Shown piece by piece: positions 10,190 through 22,462 of a stretch of 64,000 bases of DNA. Position 1 is the first letter of the stretch, and each line of letters begins with the position of its first letter. The stretch covers positions 7,033,001-7,097,000 of the forward strand of contig NC_089422.1 of assembly GCF_013426205.1 (NCBI RefSeq), given 5' to 3'. The DNA comes from Metarhizium brunneum. Its lineage: Eukaryota > Ascomycota > Sordariomycetes > Hypocreales > Clavicipitaceae. Below the pieces are notes generated by a model. It made no database searches. It worked only from the letters and a program-made list of their open reading frames with translations, and was not told the origin of the DNA. The position numbers were made by a program, and so were the translations under genes.

Positions 10190-13037
10190 TTAAAACATCA
10201 TGATCAGTACTGATGAAACAAGAATTGCTCCAGCAGAGTAGAAGAGACTGGAAAGATGAGAGGCAGCGGCTGTAACGACCGGAGGCGTCGATGTTGGGGG
10301 ATTTCCAGGTGCACCTTCTGTCGTGGCGCCGGGTTGACCGCCTCCGCCGTTGCCAGCATTGGCATTGCTGGTGCTTTCGCTCGAGCCTGGGTTTGTACCA
10401 CTACCATGGCCAATCTTCGAGCTCGGGCCAGAGGCAGAGGCGGAGGCAGGGGCGGAGGCAGAGGCAGGGGCGGAGGTAGATGCAGATGCGGAGGTGGAGG
10501 CGGAGGCGGAGGGGAAGCCAAGACTGCTTTCGACGACAGTGTTGCTGAGCCTACTGGAACTGCTCCCGCTGCCGCCGGTAGTACCAACAGCAGTGCGGTG
10601 GGTGGTAGTGGGCGAGTACGTCTCTCCTCCGGTGGAAGTTCCAGGTCTCTGAACACCAGAGCTTCCACTTGTAGAAGATCCCGGAGGTGTAGATATGGGC
10701 GAACTCTGTCCAGAAGACGGGGGAGCCGAGTGAGTCGTCTGCGATGAAGATGCATCGCTGGCTGGGGTAGAGCCCACGGAATGGGTAGAGCCCACGGAAT
10801 GGGTAGAGCCCATGGAATTGGTAGAGCCCACGGAACTGGTAGGGCTCGGCGTCGACGGAGCAGATGAGGCGATATTCTCACTAGAGAGAATTGGCGTGAA
10901 TGCCGGGTGGCTTACATCGACTTGCGTGCTGGTTCCAATAGTAGGCTGCTGGGTAACAAGCTGCTCGGGAGTTGTGGGTGAAGCAGTTGGAGGTTTCTCA
11001 GCCTTGGTACCACCACAGAAATTAATAAACTGCTCAAATGGCTCCTTTTGTGCCTCTCCAGTAGAGGTAGAGTTGCTATTAGCATTGGCCTTGATACAAT
11101 TGCTGCAGGAGACCTCGGCAGCCCTGAATTTTGAATCTCGATCACACAGCCCGTCTGTTTTTCCAGTACCTTGAGCAATGAGGTAGGCTTGATTGCAAGG
11201 GTTATAACATATGGAGGGAACAACAATGTCTCTCTTGGACTTGTGACAGGCTTTGTGGTCGTTGATACGCTTGCGCATTTGGCCGTGCGAGGCCGGCGGG
11301 GAGGGTTTAGGCCAGGCAGTCAGCGATGATTGCGAACCCCAGTTCCCTGTTGTGATCATGGAAGGGTGTCCATTTATGGTCTCGTTGATGACTTTATATT
11401 CGAAGATGTCGTACGAAAGACCGAATCCTTCGGGGTCGAGGTTGAAGTAGCCATACGAGGGTGGGTAATAGCCGGTTTCGCATTCTTGCCATTCGACCTT
11501 TGCAAAAGGCGGCGAGGGGATACAGTCATTTGGATCGCAAAGGAAATCGTCGGATGGAGGTTTCGGCCACAGATTGCATCCATTTGGCTTAGGAGGGTTG
11601 CATACATAGCCAGGTTCGCAACCAAATGTACGGTTTGACTTGGCGTCCAACGGTGTTGAAACTCCTGTGGGGGTCGGGCAAAGGCTGACGTCAAACATGG
11701 GAGTCACGGTGACAGTAGTAGCTGGCTTTTTGATTGTTGTGGGAGGGAGGGTAAGTGTGCTGGTCTCTATCACTGTGTATCCTGGCCGAGTGATGGTCTT
11801 TGTTTCTTGGTCGTCGGTGATGTGGACTGTTGACGGGGGTAACGTCCTTATCTGCGTTGTCACAATCGTGCTTGCTGGCAAGGTTTTGGTTACGCCGGGA
11901 AGAGTGATTGTGCTTGTCTGGCCGGGAGCCGTGACTGTTGGTCCTGCGAGGGTTTGAGTTACATCGCGGCCGGGAGCTGTTACGGTCTCGCCAGGAGCTG
12001 TTATTGTCTGGCCGGGGGCCGTTATAGTCTGGCCGGGGGCCGTTATAGTTTGACCTGGTAGTGTGAGCGTGGTCACAACAGGGAAGCTTGTTATCACTGT
12101 CGACACAAATGTTGTAACTATGGTGGTGGATTTCGTAGTGTACTTGGTGTTGTCGACAGTCAGAGTGACTGGGTGCTCGCTAACGACCGTTTTAGTCTCC
12201 GTGTAAGTTGTGGGCACCCATATTGTAGTCGAGTCGACTACAGTATGTGTGTCGTGAATGGTCGTCTCCTGCGGAACCGTTATCGTGGTAACAACGGACT
12301 CAATACCAGTAACTGTCTTTGTAGCCGTGGTCGTAGCCCAGGAAGTTACTGTTGTTGTCCTACAGCCGTGCGTCCGTCCCTTGAGTTTTGGAATCTGTTC
12401 AGTGTTTGTGCCCTCAGTAGATTCATAACCGTTTGTGTAGGGAGGGTCACAACTGCGTCACCATGTTAGTGATCTTGCTGTAGCCAGTAGCTGCCGGATT
12501 AAATTGATCCTTGGTCTTCGAAGACTTTGCACTTACTCAATGACTTTAGTTACGGTCACAGGATAAGACTTGGGCTATGTTAGCAGATATCCATTCGTTC
12601 TTGTCGACGATATGATCCATACCCTTGTGTAAGTCGAGAGGGCTGTTGTAGTAACGTATTTGGTTGTGTATTGCACCTCGGTAGAAACGTCGTGCTGTGT
12701 TGCGGTAGTATATATCTATCTCCCATGTCAGCATCGGCCAACCCATTTTCCCAGTTGACACCACATAAGTCTGACCGTTTTTTCGCTGTAAATCGTGGTA
12801 CTTTTCCATTGTTAGCAAATACATAACTACGATACTAACAAGTGCTACTCACTAAATTTTCGATATGACTGTTCTTATTGTCGTTGGGCAACACTCATCA
12901 CATCGGGCGGCCAGAACGGAGTCCGGAAACAGGTTGAGATCAACCGTAAGTAACCCTTCAACGCCGGCCCCGACATCAAGCCCAGGGACTGCAGCGACGA
13001 GGCTTGTAAAAAGCCCAAGCGAGCTGGCAAGACGCAT
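10190..13037 (-). CDS. Secreted Thr/Ser-rich, probably GPI-anchored cell-surface glycoprotein
   Basis: A large surface protein of roughly 860 aa; the family is unnamed and its role unknown. The best model has exons 13037-12853, 12785-12776 (a weak 10-nt exon), 12715-12623, 12574-12537 and 12452-10190; the frames close exactly. The N-terminus MRLASSLGLFTSLVAAVPGL is a signal peptide. Then come: a long TxT/V-rich region; a block of near-identical 7-residue ITAPGQT-type repeats; a Cys-rich core (about 20 Cys, including CEPGYVCNPP and CSNCIKAN); a Ser/Thr/Ala/Pro stalk with GSTHSV and ASAST repeats; and a C-terminal hydrophobic tail, SSLFYSAGAILVSSVLIMMF, fitting a GPI-anchor signal. It resembles hypocrealean surface proteins annotated only as 'glycoprotein'. 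Exons are sure from 12715 to the stop; the microexon at 12776-12785 uses a poor GTCAGA donor and may be wrong. Confidence 0.75.
10764..10845. repeat. In-frame 18-bp tandem repeat in the glycoprotein gene
   Basis: About four copies of an 18-bp unit (consensus GGGTAGAGCCCACGGAAT on the plus strand) encode the GSTHSV-type repeat of the stalk on the minus strand. Copies are nearly identical, which suggests recent slippage or expansion. Confidence 0.8.
11940..12060. repeat. Tandem repeat encoding ITAPGQT units
   Basis: About five imperfect 21-bp units encode consecutive (I/V)TAPG(Q/E)T motifs on the minus strand. Two adjacent units are almost identical at DNA level. The repeats sit in the probably O-glycosylated part of the surface protein. 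Confidence 0.75.
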
Positions 13038-16000
13038 CTTGCGTGAAATCTGGCCCTCGCCCAGCTAACGAATGTAGCTTTCCAACTTCGAGAATGTGCC
13101 TGAAACGAATGGAGAAACGAGTGACAACCCTCTGGCTCTTCTGTCCTCCCAAATGAAGACACTGGTCCCAGGTACAGATGGAGGTAGGCCTAAAACAAAA
13201 GGGCTCTATAAGTAGAGATTCCCAGTGACTATTTGGCCCGGTGGTCGAAGTGGTTGCCCGCGATTGCTGTCTTTGGCAGTGGGAATGGTATCAGGTATTG
13301 ACAAGAATAGATTGGGCTCCAAGCAAACTGCGCTGATTGAGACTGAAAGGTCGAATAGTCCGATTGAGATAAAATCTGATGTGCTTGGTGGCAATTGTGA
13401 AACTCCCGCAAGCAATGGAAGGACCAACAAGATTTCAAATAATGGCGAAGACGAGCTCAGATGGGGAGAAGAACAATTTACAAAATACACAGATCAGTCT
13501 GCTACTAATAACAAAAAGCTTAAGGCCAAGGCGACAGGTCTAGCATGAACCACGCTCGAAGCAATCGCTGGGTGTTACAAACCGAATTTCCCCAAGACAA
13601 TCCAATCGTAAGCGCACGCATCTCTTGCGGTGACGAATCGAGCAAATTTCCATGTAACTACCTACCTACCTACCTACCTACCTAGGTAGGTACTCGTACG
13701 CAGTACGAAGTACACAAGGCTCATTTCCTGCACGGGCCAGAATCTGGCCTTGGATGCTTGCCAAGTTGCCCGGGTTTCCAGAGATGCGGCCCCCGGATGA
13801 CAGCGGCCGTCGGGAGGAGAAGCTGCTGGCTCCATTATCTTGCATGCATCCGCACGGCGCCCCAAAGTACTCCACACGAGGCAAAAGATTGAGGCCTTCC
13901 TGACGAGAGGTCGCTGTTTGGCGATTGGGCTTGAGCCCGAGCAGCACAAAGAGAGGCTCTGCGTCTATCCCCCGGCGTGGCATCTCGCTGCCTGTGTCGG
14001 GGCCACGCACTAGTACTCTCCCCAACGCAAGGAAACAGAATCCGCATCTTTTTTAGAAAGTCCACATGTCTACGGAGTAGGCGTGTAAGGGAAAGCCCCG
14101 TGGGGCCAGAGGAACTATTTTTTGTTTTCCCTTTTGTTTTGAGCGTAATTTGTTTCCGGAAAATAGCCGCTGCCGAGAGCGTTAGCGAGACTTGTTCGAG
14201 TCCCTCATCCCTCATTATTTGGCTCCGTAGCCTTTTCTCCGGCCATCGTGATATGTCTGGAGGACGCAGAAAGAAAAGGCCAAGTAGATATGTATGTACT
14301 CCGTATGTATGCACTGTTGCGACCTAATCGGGCCGCTGCGGTGTCTGCACTCAAGTACTATGTACTATACTCCGTACTCTGCGTATATGCAGAGTCGAAG
14401 TCTTTGGGTTACGGTGGCAGCCTTGTTGGCTGTGTTTGTGCCAGTACTTTCGTCTGGTCAAAAATGACGGGATGCATCCAAGACCACCGTTGGGTCTGAG
14501 TGGTCGAATTGACCTGAGTGGTCTTCTGAGCGAATATCAGAACTCCAGTCTCGGCTGGCCGGAGCTTGCTCTTGCCTCTCTCGTGCATCGCGATTGCATC
14601 CTGTTCAAAGATTCTACCTCGTCAGCTCGTATTACTGAGGCAGCCGTCAAGTCGCACATACTGGAGTCTAGACAACATGGGCATTAAATCAAGAGGCGTG
14701 CCCGCACCAAGTGCCGAATCCTCGTGTCAGAGCCTCGTTCATCCATGATCAAGGTCGATGGAGCCATCTCCGAGGAGGGGAGGACGGATGAGCAGGGGGG
14801 TGAGGAGGCAGTTGCGGCTGCAAGTACGGGAAGCACGATGGATGTACCGAGTACTCTGCGTACTCCGCCTTCCAGAATGAGACATCGATAGCCATGCATT
14901 CATTATTGACTCACCACCCCATCTTGATTTGAAATTTCCCGCCATCTTTTTTGTTCTCACACGTCCCGCTCGCTACTGCACAGTACAGCCCTTCTGGCAC
15001 TCCGTGCATGCATACATATATATCCGAGATCAGTGTACATCCGGTCATCTCGTGGTCTTTTGACAGAGCTGGGGTCGGCCACTGGTCTGGGTTCCCCTCC
15101 TGCTTGACCCCGGCCGTCCGGGTTGCCCTTCTAGTAATCAGGAACTGCTATTGTCCAATTCTGGACCCTTGTCTTCCCTCCACAATACACACGTACGCCT
15201 ACACCGCAGCTTCGTCCCGACTCCCCAGAGACACCGACTACCTGGGTGCTTTCACCACGCCTCCTCCTCACATTCGTTGCCTTGCCATGATCCCCGCCGC
15301 CTCGTGTCTCGAGAGCTTGGGTCGAGAGCTTGGGCCCGCGCCCAACATGCGAGGAGGGGAGACGGGGCCCCGGGGCCCTGGTATGGTCCATGGTTGAGGG
15401 ACTCGAGGGGCTCTTGTAGGACTCGGTCAATATATTCCTATCTTGGCAGCAAACATGGCCTGGTCATGCCCATGTGGTACAAGCCCTCTGTGGAGAGGAC
15501 ATGTAGTCGGTCCAAGCCGTGGTTATACAGCATTTGTGTAAAGTCAGTCGGAAGACGGGCAGGCCGACTGGGAGAGCATTGATTGGAAGGTGAGTACAGA
15601 GTACGGAGTCCAGGCTGGCGTCGCCGGTAAGCTTCTTCTCACTCAGTGTCTTTCTTATTGGTGGCAAAAGGCCCGTGTATCACAGACCAGAACCACTTGT
15701 AGTCGTGGAGTATCGCAACCATCTTCGTCTTCACCGATATCAGCCTCACAAACCCAGCTCCAGCCTTCATTTGTCCTTGAGACATACTCCGTACATTCAG
15801 CCTGTCCAACTGCACTTGTCGTTGTTCCAGACTACAACCCACATACTCCGTACAACCTTTGGGAAGTCACTTGGAGAATATTTGCCGGTGGGCTGTACGG
15901 AGTATCCCATCAACAGAAAGTATGGGTCATGGTGACACGACACATTGAAACCTCACGCGCTACCGAGTTACTACTCGAGAGTAATTACAATACTGAGACT

Positions 16001-16076
16001 ATTGTGAACCTTGGCGGATCACCAAGCAATTTTCAATGGTTTCCATCCATCATCGCAGCTCCAACAATTCAACAAA
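13038..16076. other. 3-kb divergent intergenic region between two surface-protein genes
   Basis: No coding region was recognised. It contains a (CTAC)n tract at 13658-13683, and the TACGGAGTA/TACTCCGTA motif at 14071, 14297, 14368, 15785, 15844 and 15895, plus a near copy at 15601. This is the densest clustering of the motif in the window. It also holds the promoters of the glycoprotein (minus) and the kelch-like protein (plus). Confidence 0.45.
13658..13690. repeat. (CTAC)n microsatellite ending in its own inverse
   Basis: About six CTAC units run directly into CTAGGTAGGTA, so the right end can pair with the repeat to form a hairpin. Confidence 0.85.
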
Positions 16077-18693
16077 ATGAAAATCAGCTCCAAGGCCCAA
16101 CTGGCGATATGCATAGGATTCGCGTCTTACTCCAACGCGCAATTTAGCAACTGGCTAAGCGACCAAATCAACACTAGCATTTGCACATGGTCGCAGCCCA
16201 GAGGTATGTCACTCTTGTCAAGTCGTCTCTTGTCATGATGTCTCTTGTCGCGATGTCTCCGCTCACACTTCGACCCCATGCAGCTGCGCTAATTCGCGAT
16301 ACCGTCTATCTTGATGGGGGAGATATCTGGTGGAACTCTGGACTTGCCTCAGGGAAGTTTGGTCCAGTACTCGATCAAGGCAAGTTCATCATAATTCCAC
16401 TGGCAAGATAGTTTCAACTGACATGCCAAAGGCAATTTCCAAGGATACGTCCTGTCATACAATTTCTCTGAGTCCTTTTCAAAGGACACAAATGTCACTG
16501 GAATTCTTGTAAACAAGCGCATGTCCAAAGCAATAGGCGGGGAGCAAAGTGGCATCAGCTCAGAACCAGGCTACGACGATGGTGGTATGCTGGCTAACGA
16601 CGCCGAATTCTTTCTTTATGGAGGAGCCGTGACTGCGAATACTCTCGCTTCGAACCCCGAGCCTGCCGCAAATGCGGTGCTTGCTTATCGCCGATATGCA
16701 TATGGCCCAGAAAAACCTCTATGGCAAAGCGGCTTCAACAGTGGGCATCTGGATGACGGTGTAACTAGGTATATCGCCTATGGAGGGCCGGTCAATGCAC
16801 CATCAGAGAACAAAGCATGGTATTTTTCAGGCCTCACGTCTCCAAGCAGAGGGCCAATCAGTGTTTTGACTTATGAGAATAAGACAACACTGGCCATGAT
16901 TCCCTCTAACACGCTTATTGAGCTGGACATGACGAATCAGCTTTTCGAGAAGTGGACCAACATAACTCTTCCTGATAACATTAAGCCAAGAGCAAACCCC
17001 GAAGTCGTCTGGGTCCCAGTAGGGAAGCAAGGCATTCTGGTTGTTTTGGGTGGAGTTGTGTATCCGGACTGGGCATCTGGAGATCTCGAATCCGCGAATG
17101 AAACGGAGAGTGTAAGTAGGCCGTTCGTCGAGGTGGTCGTATTTCCTTTAAAATGCCCATGTTAACATTGTAGAAGAAGCTTAAAAGCCCAGAATTTATG
17201 CGTACGATCGACATTTACGACGTTGCCAACAAGAAATGGTACCAACAACCAACGGAAGGTGGTCCAGGGGCAAGGACGCGAGGTTGTGCCGTCGTAGCGC
17301 CAGCGTCAGACAAATCTAGCTTCAACATATACTATTACGGTGGTTATGACGGAATACACCCGAAGAACGATTTCTCTGATGAGGTTTGGGTTCTGTCACT
17401 ACCGTCATTCTCTTGGACCTTACTTAACAAGGGAGTTCCCGTCCATGGTCGCTCGGGACACAAGTGTTTCAAGCCATATCCAGACCAAATGATGGTTTTC
17501 GGAGGATACACACCCACGATTGGATCGTCATTCACATGTCTAGATCAGGGTCCCGTGGTTGTTTTTAACTTAACTACTGGGGAATGGCTGGACGGCTACT
17601 CACCAACAAAATATGGCAATTACGGTGTACACGAAAAGATCATTGCTGCTGTAGGTGGAACCGCATCCGGAGGAGCAACTGTCTCATCGCCTGTGCCCTC
17701 AGGCTGGGCTTCAAAAGAGCTAGGGGCTGTCTTCTCAGTGGCGTATGACACGAAAAAGGTCAAACAGTACTGGCCATATGACTCTGCGTCATCGCCGCCG
17801 CCACCACCTGGTGCTACAACATCTCCTCCAGAGCAGGCTGTTTTCCCGCATGATAGCCACTTGCTTCAAATCATTCTTCCCGCAGTTCTTGTGCCCATAA
17901 TTATCTCCGTCGGACTTGGTATTGCACTGTGGTATTGTTGTGCCAGGAGAAAGAAATCCTCCGCTGCTTCATCAACAGACTCGACCGCGGATGAGAGCGG
18001 GTTGAATATCATGACGTGGGCTAGAGGACCCGGGGCGGCCAAAAGATCAATGATGATACAATCACTTCAAAAGCCTGAAACTGGAACTTCTCCTGATCTC
18101 GAAGAGAATTCCACCTTCGAGCCGATTGCGACGGATAAAACAGATACCACACCCCACGAGATGGAAGACACCCAAGTATCTGAGCTGTGCGGTAAGTTGG
18201 GGTTTACATAGCATTCTATCCCTCTCAGGTATATAACGACTAACTTGTTCTCATAGATACATCTTCACCTGCCGAGTTACATGATACTGGATTCACACCA
18301 ATGAGCACATTTCAAAAACAATTTGGCCCCTACGGTTTCGAAACAACCACTTCCCAGTACAATATACAACCGGGACTTGGGAGCCCAGGTGCCGATTCCC
18401 ATACGCACGACGGCGAGAGGGAATGGACTGAGTCTCCTTTACTTGGCACATGGTCTCAACCCCGTCCGAGATTGGAGATACCTAATTTCTCCAGCGTTTC
18501 TGAATCCTCCAAAAATCAAGACCCTCCAATGGTCTCTCCTGAAGAGCGCTCTCGGCCCGATATACCCATATCTCCAACCTCGACAAGTGAGAGGTTTGGC
18601 GGCGATTACATTTCTGCGACTGCGGTAATGAGCCCCCTTGATCGGACTATGTCTGGGGAGTCTGAAGACGGACGTTTTCCCAGCGAGTGCTAA
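16077..18693 (+). CDS. Kelch-like single-pass membrane protein
   Basis: A 785-aa protein of fungal kelch-repeat type with an extracellular beta-propeller and a cytoplasmic tail; the ligand and function are unknown. Exons are 16077-16203, 16284-16379, 16432-17111, 17174-18191 and 18257-18693, and all joins are in frame. Intron 2 starts with GCAAGT, a textbook GC-AG donor. The N-terminus MKISSKAQLAICIGFASYSN is a signal peptide. Blade-like motifs include DTVYLDGGDIWW, DAEFFLYGGAV, GILVVLGGVVYPDWA, FNIYYYGGYDG and QMMVFGGYTP. A proline stretch leads to one membrane segment at about residues 531-557 (LLQIILPAVLVPIIISVGLG and on to LWYCC), followed by RRKK and a 225-residue Ser/Pro-rich tail. The topology suggests a cell-surface sensor or wall anchor, but that is inference. 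Confidence 0.85.
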
Positions 18694-18927
18694 ACTAATA
18701 GTTGCGGTATAGCTTCTGATTTATGTTTATAATGATTTTGCAATGTGACACGATGATTAATATCCTATCTTTACATAGAGAATGCACTGACTTTTTTTAC
18801 GTACTGTTTTACGTACTGTTTCAGAATAGCTTTTAATTTGACCGACGTATTCCTGCCAGTGCAATCACGCCTATTGTCAACATTGAATGCGCCATATAAG
18901 GCGACACATGGATGCGCTTCGTCTCCA

Positions 18928-20242
18928 TTACACTTCAACAATCTCGTCATCCTCATCCACTTCCTGTACCTGACTACTTGCACCGCCCTCTTCCCCCTCT
19001 TCATCCCTCATCAAAACCTGCACCAACCGCTCGCAAGCCTCTCTAACGCCCTCATCATCCACCCGTAAATGCGTCTCTCTAACGATTGGATACACCTTGA
19101 CTCTTCTCATCAGTTCCCTGCCTTCTCTCGTCGTCGTCAACAGCGTCAACGTCTCAATATGCGTCTGGATATTCTTCTTATCCGAGTCCCTCTTTTTGTC
19201 CGGCGATAGAAGCTGCAGGTCCGGCAGCATCTCCATCGTATCCTCCACCTCATACTCTTCATTTCCGGTAATAGGAAGCAGCACATAGGGCAGGAGATTG
19301 ATGCCATCCTCGTCTAGAAACACAGGGTGGGAGTCGATATCAAAGGCGACGTTTTTGATGGTACTCGCTACACCTTTCCGCCTGACGTCCGATTCGTGCT
19401 CTGTGAAGACTCTGATCTTGGTGAGGGGGATGACCCCGTCGTATTTCTGCTCCGTGAGGAAATATTGTCGGACTTTCTCATGTTTGGACAAGTCAGCGAA
19501 CACATAGGCTAGGTAGTCAAAGTTGGCCTTCTTGTTGTATGCGCCGTCCTGGCCCTTGACGAAGAGGTCCATGAGCTGGTTCATAATGGAGTCGTCGGAG
19601 CCGAGGGCCGAGGGGGCAGTTTGCTTTCTTTCCAGGATGGACTCGAAACTATCAAGTTTGGCTAGATTCGCGAGAAGCATGGCTAATAAGTTGGCGTTGG
19701 GCTCCCCTTGGCCCTAAACACGGAGGTGGTTAGATGATTTAGAAATTGTGACGCTACGTTGGACCTGGGGATGGATGATACGTACAACTATGTGGTCTAA
19801 TACCACACCGATGAACTTGTCATCGTTTGCCAAGTCCTCCAAAATCTCAGGGTCTCCTGATAGGTTGATCAACATGGTCAGGACATGTTCGGCAATTTTC
19901 TACACAAAGGGTTAGTTTCCTTGCTTGATTTTCACCTGAACTCATGCAGAGGGTCAGGGTTTCCGGTCGCAATATACCGGATGATCCCGAATCAAAAGCT
20001 TCAAGTTTTTAATGGGTTTCATCTCTTCCGTTTTAAATATTACAGGCTCCGACGTTGAGTATGGCACTAGATTCTCGGTGGCCGCCAGCCGAATCTGTGG
20101 GTTGGGATGAGCAATGAAGCCCACAAGCTGTAACAAGAAGCCAGGTCAGGATTTTTCTTCTTTATTTCCTTGCAAAAAATTCCAAAATATGTTTCGGCTG
20201 CTTGGAGGGATTCTGACGCACCTCTTCCAGTTCTGTGGGCAT
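18928..20242 (-). CDS. hgh1: HGH1-like armadillo-type protein (eEF2 folding factor)
   Basis: A 356-aa protein matching the HGH1 family (DUF383/DUF384), alpha-solenoid proteins that in yeast help the translation elongation factor eEF2 to fold with TRiC. Exons are 20242-20222, 20127-19978, 19899-19786 and 19713-18928; every join is in frame. The first exon is only MPTELEE. HGH1 hallmarks are LVGFIAHPNPQIRLAATENL, KIAEHVLTMLINLSGDPEIL, and the C-terminal segment EYEVEDTMEMLPDLQLL. The protein ends in an acidic tail (EEGEEGGASSQVQEVDEDDE). It lies head to head with ENP1 across a 0.7-kb promoter, so two translation-related genes share upstream DNA. Confidence 0.9.
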
Positions 20243-20937
20243 CTTTTTGGTTTCAGGTGTTCAGTATAGTGTGTGAGTGTTACAGTGAGCACTGAGGATG
20301 TTCAATGACTAGACATCGATTCGACATAAAAGTTTTGGAGGGGCAGTTTTGATAGTGGGGGTTTATCGGAGCCTCATGGGGGGCTTCAGCGTCATCGCCA
20401 GGGGCCAATCTTTAAACGTTATATCAACATGATGGCGATTGTCACATTCATCAGCCCTTTCCCAAAGAGCAAAAAATACTGGGGGCTATGGCTACGAAAT
20501 ATTGTCCTTCCGCGTTGCCATTATGTCGCAACTCGTATCATACCCCAGCCCTTCCGTACCCGTTAGGTGATTTGAGTGACAGCGCGGCTTTTGAGCGATG
20601 AGAAGCCGGCAACCGGCAACGTCGGAACGCATATCATGAAAGCAATTGCGAGTCTCTGCGATAGGATTTCCACCATTGTTGGAATTTAAAGTCCGAAATA
20701 GAGATGTCGAAGTGCCAACATTCCAAAGGCGGTGAGAATGCTCTGTGGTTAATCATCTCGACGCTAAACCAGGTTTAGAATGAGGGGCGGCAGATCGATA
20801 AGGCACAAATTTTCGATTTTCCATCCCACCGCCCGCGTGCCACCATAGAGTGAGAGCCCGCGAGACTGGCGTAATTTATAGTCTACTTGGGCATTTGTTG
20901 TCGTCAGTGCTTCCATCGCCAAAAGAATACGCCCAGA
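20243..20937. other. Divergent promoter region of hgh1 and enp1
   Basis: About 695 bp holding both promoters. No TATA box or known ribosome-biogenesis element was confidently identified. Confidence 0.4.
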
Positions 20938-22462
20938 ATGCCCAAGGCTACTACTCCAAAGGCCGACCGGCCTGCCCGTCGCCATAACCCTCTCGAGAAC
21001 GATATTCTCGCTACTGGTCTCTTGCGCAACAAGCCCACCAAAAAGAAGTCAAAGAACATTGAGGATGCCGATGAAAGCTTTGTCGATTCCAAGGCCTCAA
21101 AGAATATCTTGAGGATAGGTCGTGAGTTAGCTGAGGAGGAAAATTCTGAGAGAGCCTCTTTTGCTCCTGAGCCAACCATCGACTCCTTCGGGTACGACTC
21201 TCGATTCGACGACAAGCTTGATAGTGAGGAAGTCAAGACATATGACGATGATGACGCCTGGGGTGATGACGACGAGGTTGTGGAGGAGATTGAAGTCGAC
21301 CCTGAAGATCTTGAAATGTACAAGAAGTTCATGCCCGACGAGGAGGACGATCTATTGAAGCATGGTTGGGACCTCAAGCCCTCGGGCGACGCAGTTGAAG
21401 GCGAAAGCCGCAACTTGGCAGATATCATTCTGCAGAAGATCGCAGCGCACGAGGCTGCTGAGGCTAGAAAGGATGCCGGCGTGCCAGTTGACGATTATGA
21501 ACTACCCCCCAAAGTAGTTGAGGTTTACACCAAGTAAGTACCCGTCGTGGAAAAAAAAGCCTAGGGGAGATTGTGCTGACCGCAACTGTAGAATCGGAGA
21601 GATCTTATCGCGCTACAAGTCAGGTCCATTGCCGAAGCCATTCAAAATCCTCCCAACTATTCCCCACTGGGAGGAAATTCTCGAAATTACCCGACCAGAT
21701 CGTTGGACACCAAATGCTTGCTTCCAGGCAACCCGAATTTTTGTTTCTCATAAGCCAATTATCGTGCAGCGATTCCTCGAAATGGTGGTCTTGGAAAAAG
21801 TCCGTGAAGACATTTACGAAAACAAGAAGTTAAATGTTCACTTGTTCAACTCTCTCAAGAAGGCACTGTACAAGCCTTCTGCTTTTTTCAAGGGATTTCT
21901 CTTCCCGCTTATTGGCAGTGGTACCTGCACCCTGAGAGAAGCCCACATCATCTCCGCTGTACTTGCTAGAGTCTCCGTCCCAGTTTTGCATTCTGCTGCA
22001 GCTCTCAAGGGTCTTTGCGAGATCGCTGCCCAAGAAGCCTCCCAGGGAAGCGAAGGTGGTGGTGCTACCAACATCTTCATTAGGACATTGTTGGAGAAGA
22101 AGTACGCTCTGCCATACCAGGTCATTGACGCTCTGGTATTTCATTTTCTTCGATTTCGTAGCGAGGACCCTGCCAGCGTCCAGGAAGGCGATGCCATGGC
22201 CGGGGTGTCCGGTGAGGGAGACGTCAAGACGAAGTTGCCTGTTATCTGGCATCAAAGTCTTCTAGCATTTGCTCAAAGATACAAAGGTGATATTACCGAA
22301 GACCAACGTGAAGCACTTCTGGATTTGCTCCTAGGCCACGGCCATTCTGCCATTGGTCCGGAAGTGCGACGAGAACTGCTGGCGGGACGGGGACGTGGTG
22401 TTCCCTTGGAACCCCAAGGTGAGGCTCTGGATGGCGATGATACCATGGCAGTCGACTCTTAA
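20938..22462 (+). CDS. enp1: Bystin (Enp1), 40S ribosome biogenesis factor
   Basis: A 488-aa bystin-family protein, needed in the nucleolus for 18S rRNA processing and 40S pre-ribosome export. Exons are 20938-21533 and 21592-22462; the intron (GTAAGT...TGTAG) falls inside the Lys of VYTKIGEILSRYKSG. The N-terminal third is charged, with a basic start (PARRHNPLENDI) and a long acidic stretch (YDDDDAWGDDDEVVEEIEVD). The C-terminal bystin domain contains LPKPFKILPTIPHWEEILEI, FKGFLFPLIGSGTCTLREA, and DALVFHFLRFR. Bystin ends with the usual EDQREALLDLL segment. Full length, intact, start at the first ATG (AGAATGCCC). Confidence 0.95.

Noticed and set aside
10204..10881. Long frames overlapping the glycoprotein stalk on both strands
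   Set aside because: They arise from the repetitive GC-rich Ser/Ala/Pro coding sequence; only the frame at 10190-12452 keeps the Cys-rich core and GPI-type tail.
11940..12060. Regular repeats that might suggest a CRISPR array
   Set aside because: They are in-frame coding repeats in a eukaryotic surface-protein gene with no spacers.
15590..16147. 185-codon frame just before the kelch-like gene
   Set aside because: It overlaps the true first exon in a different frame and lacks any motif; probably leader and promoter DNA.
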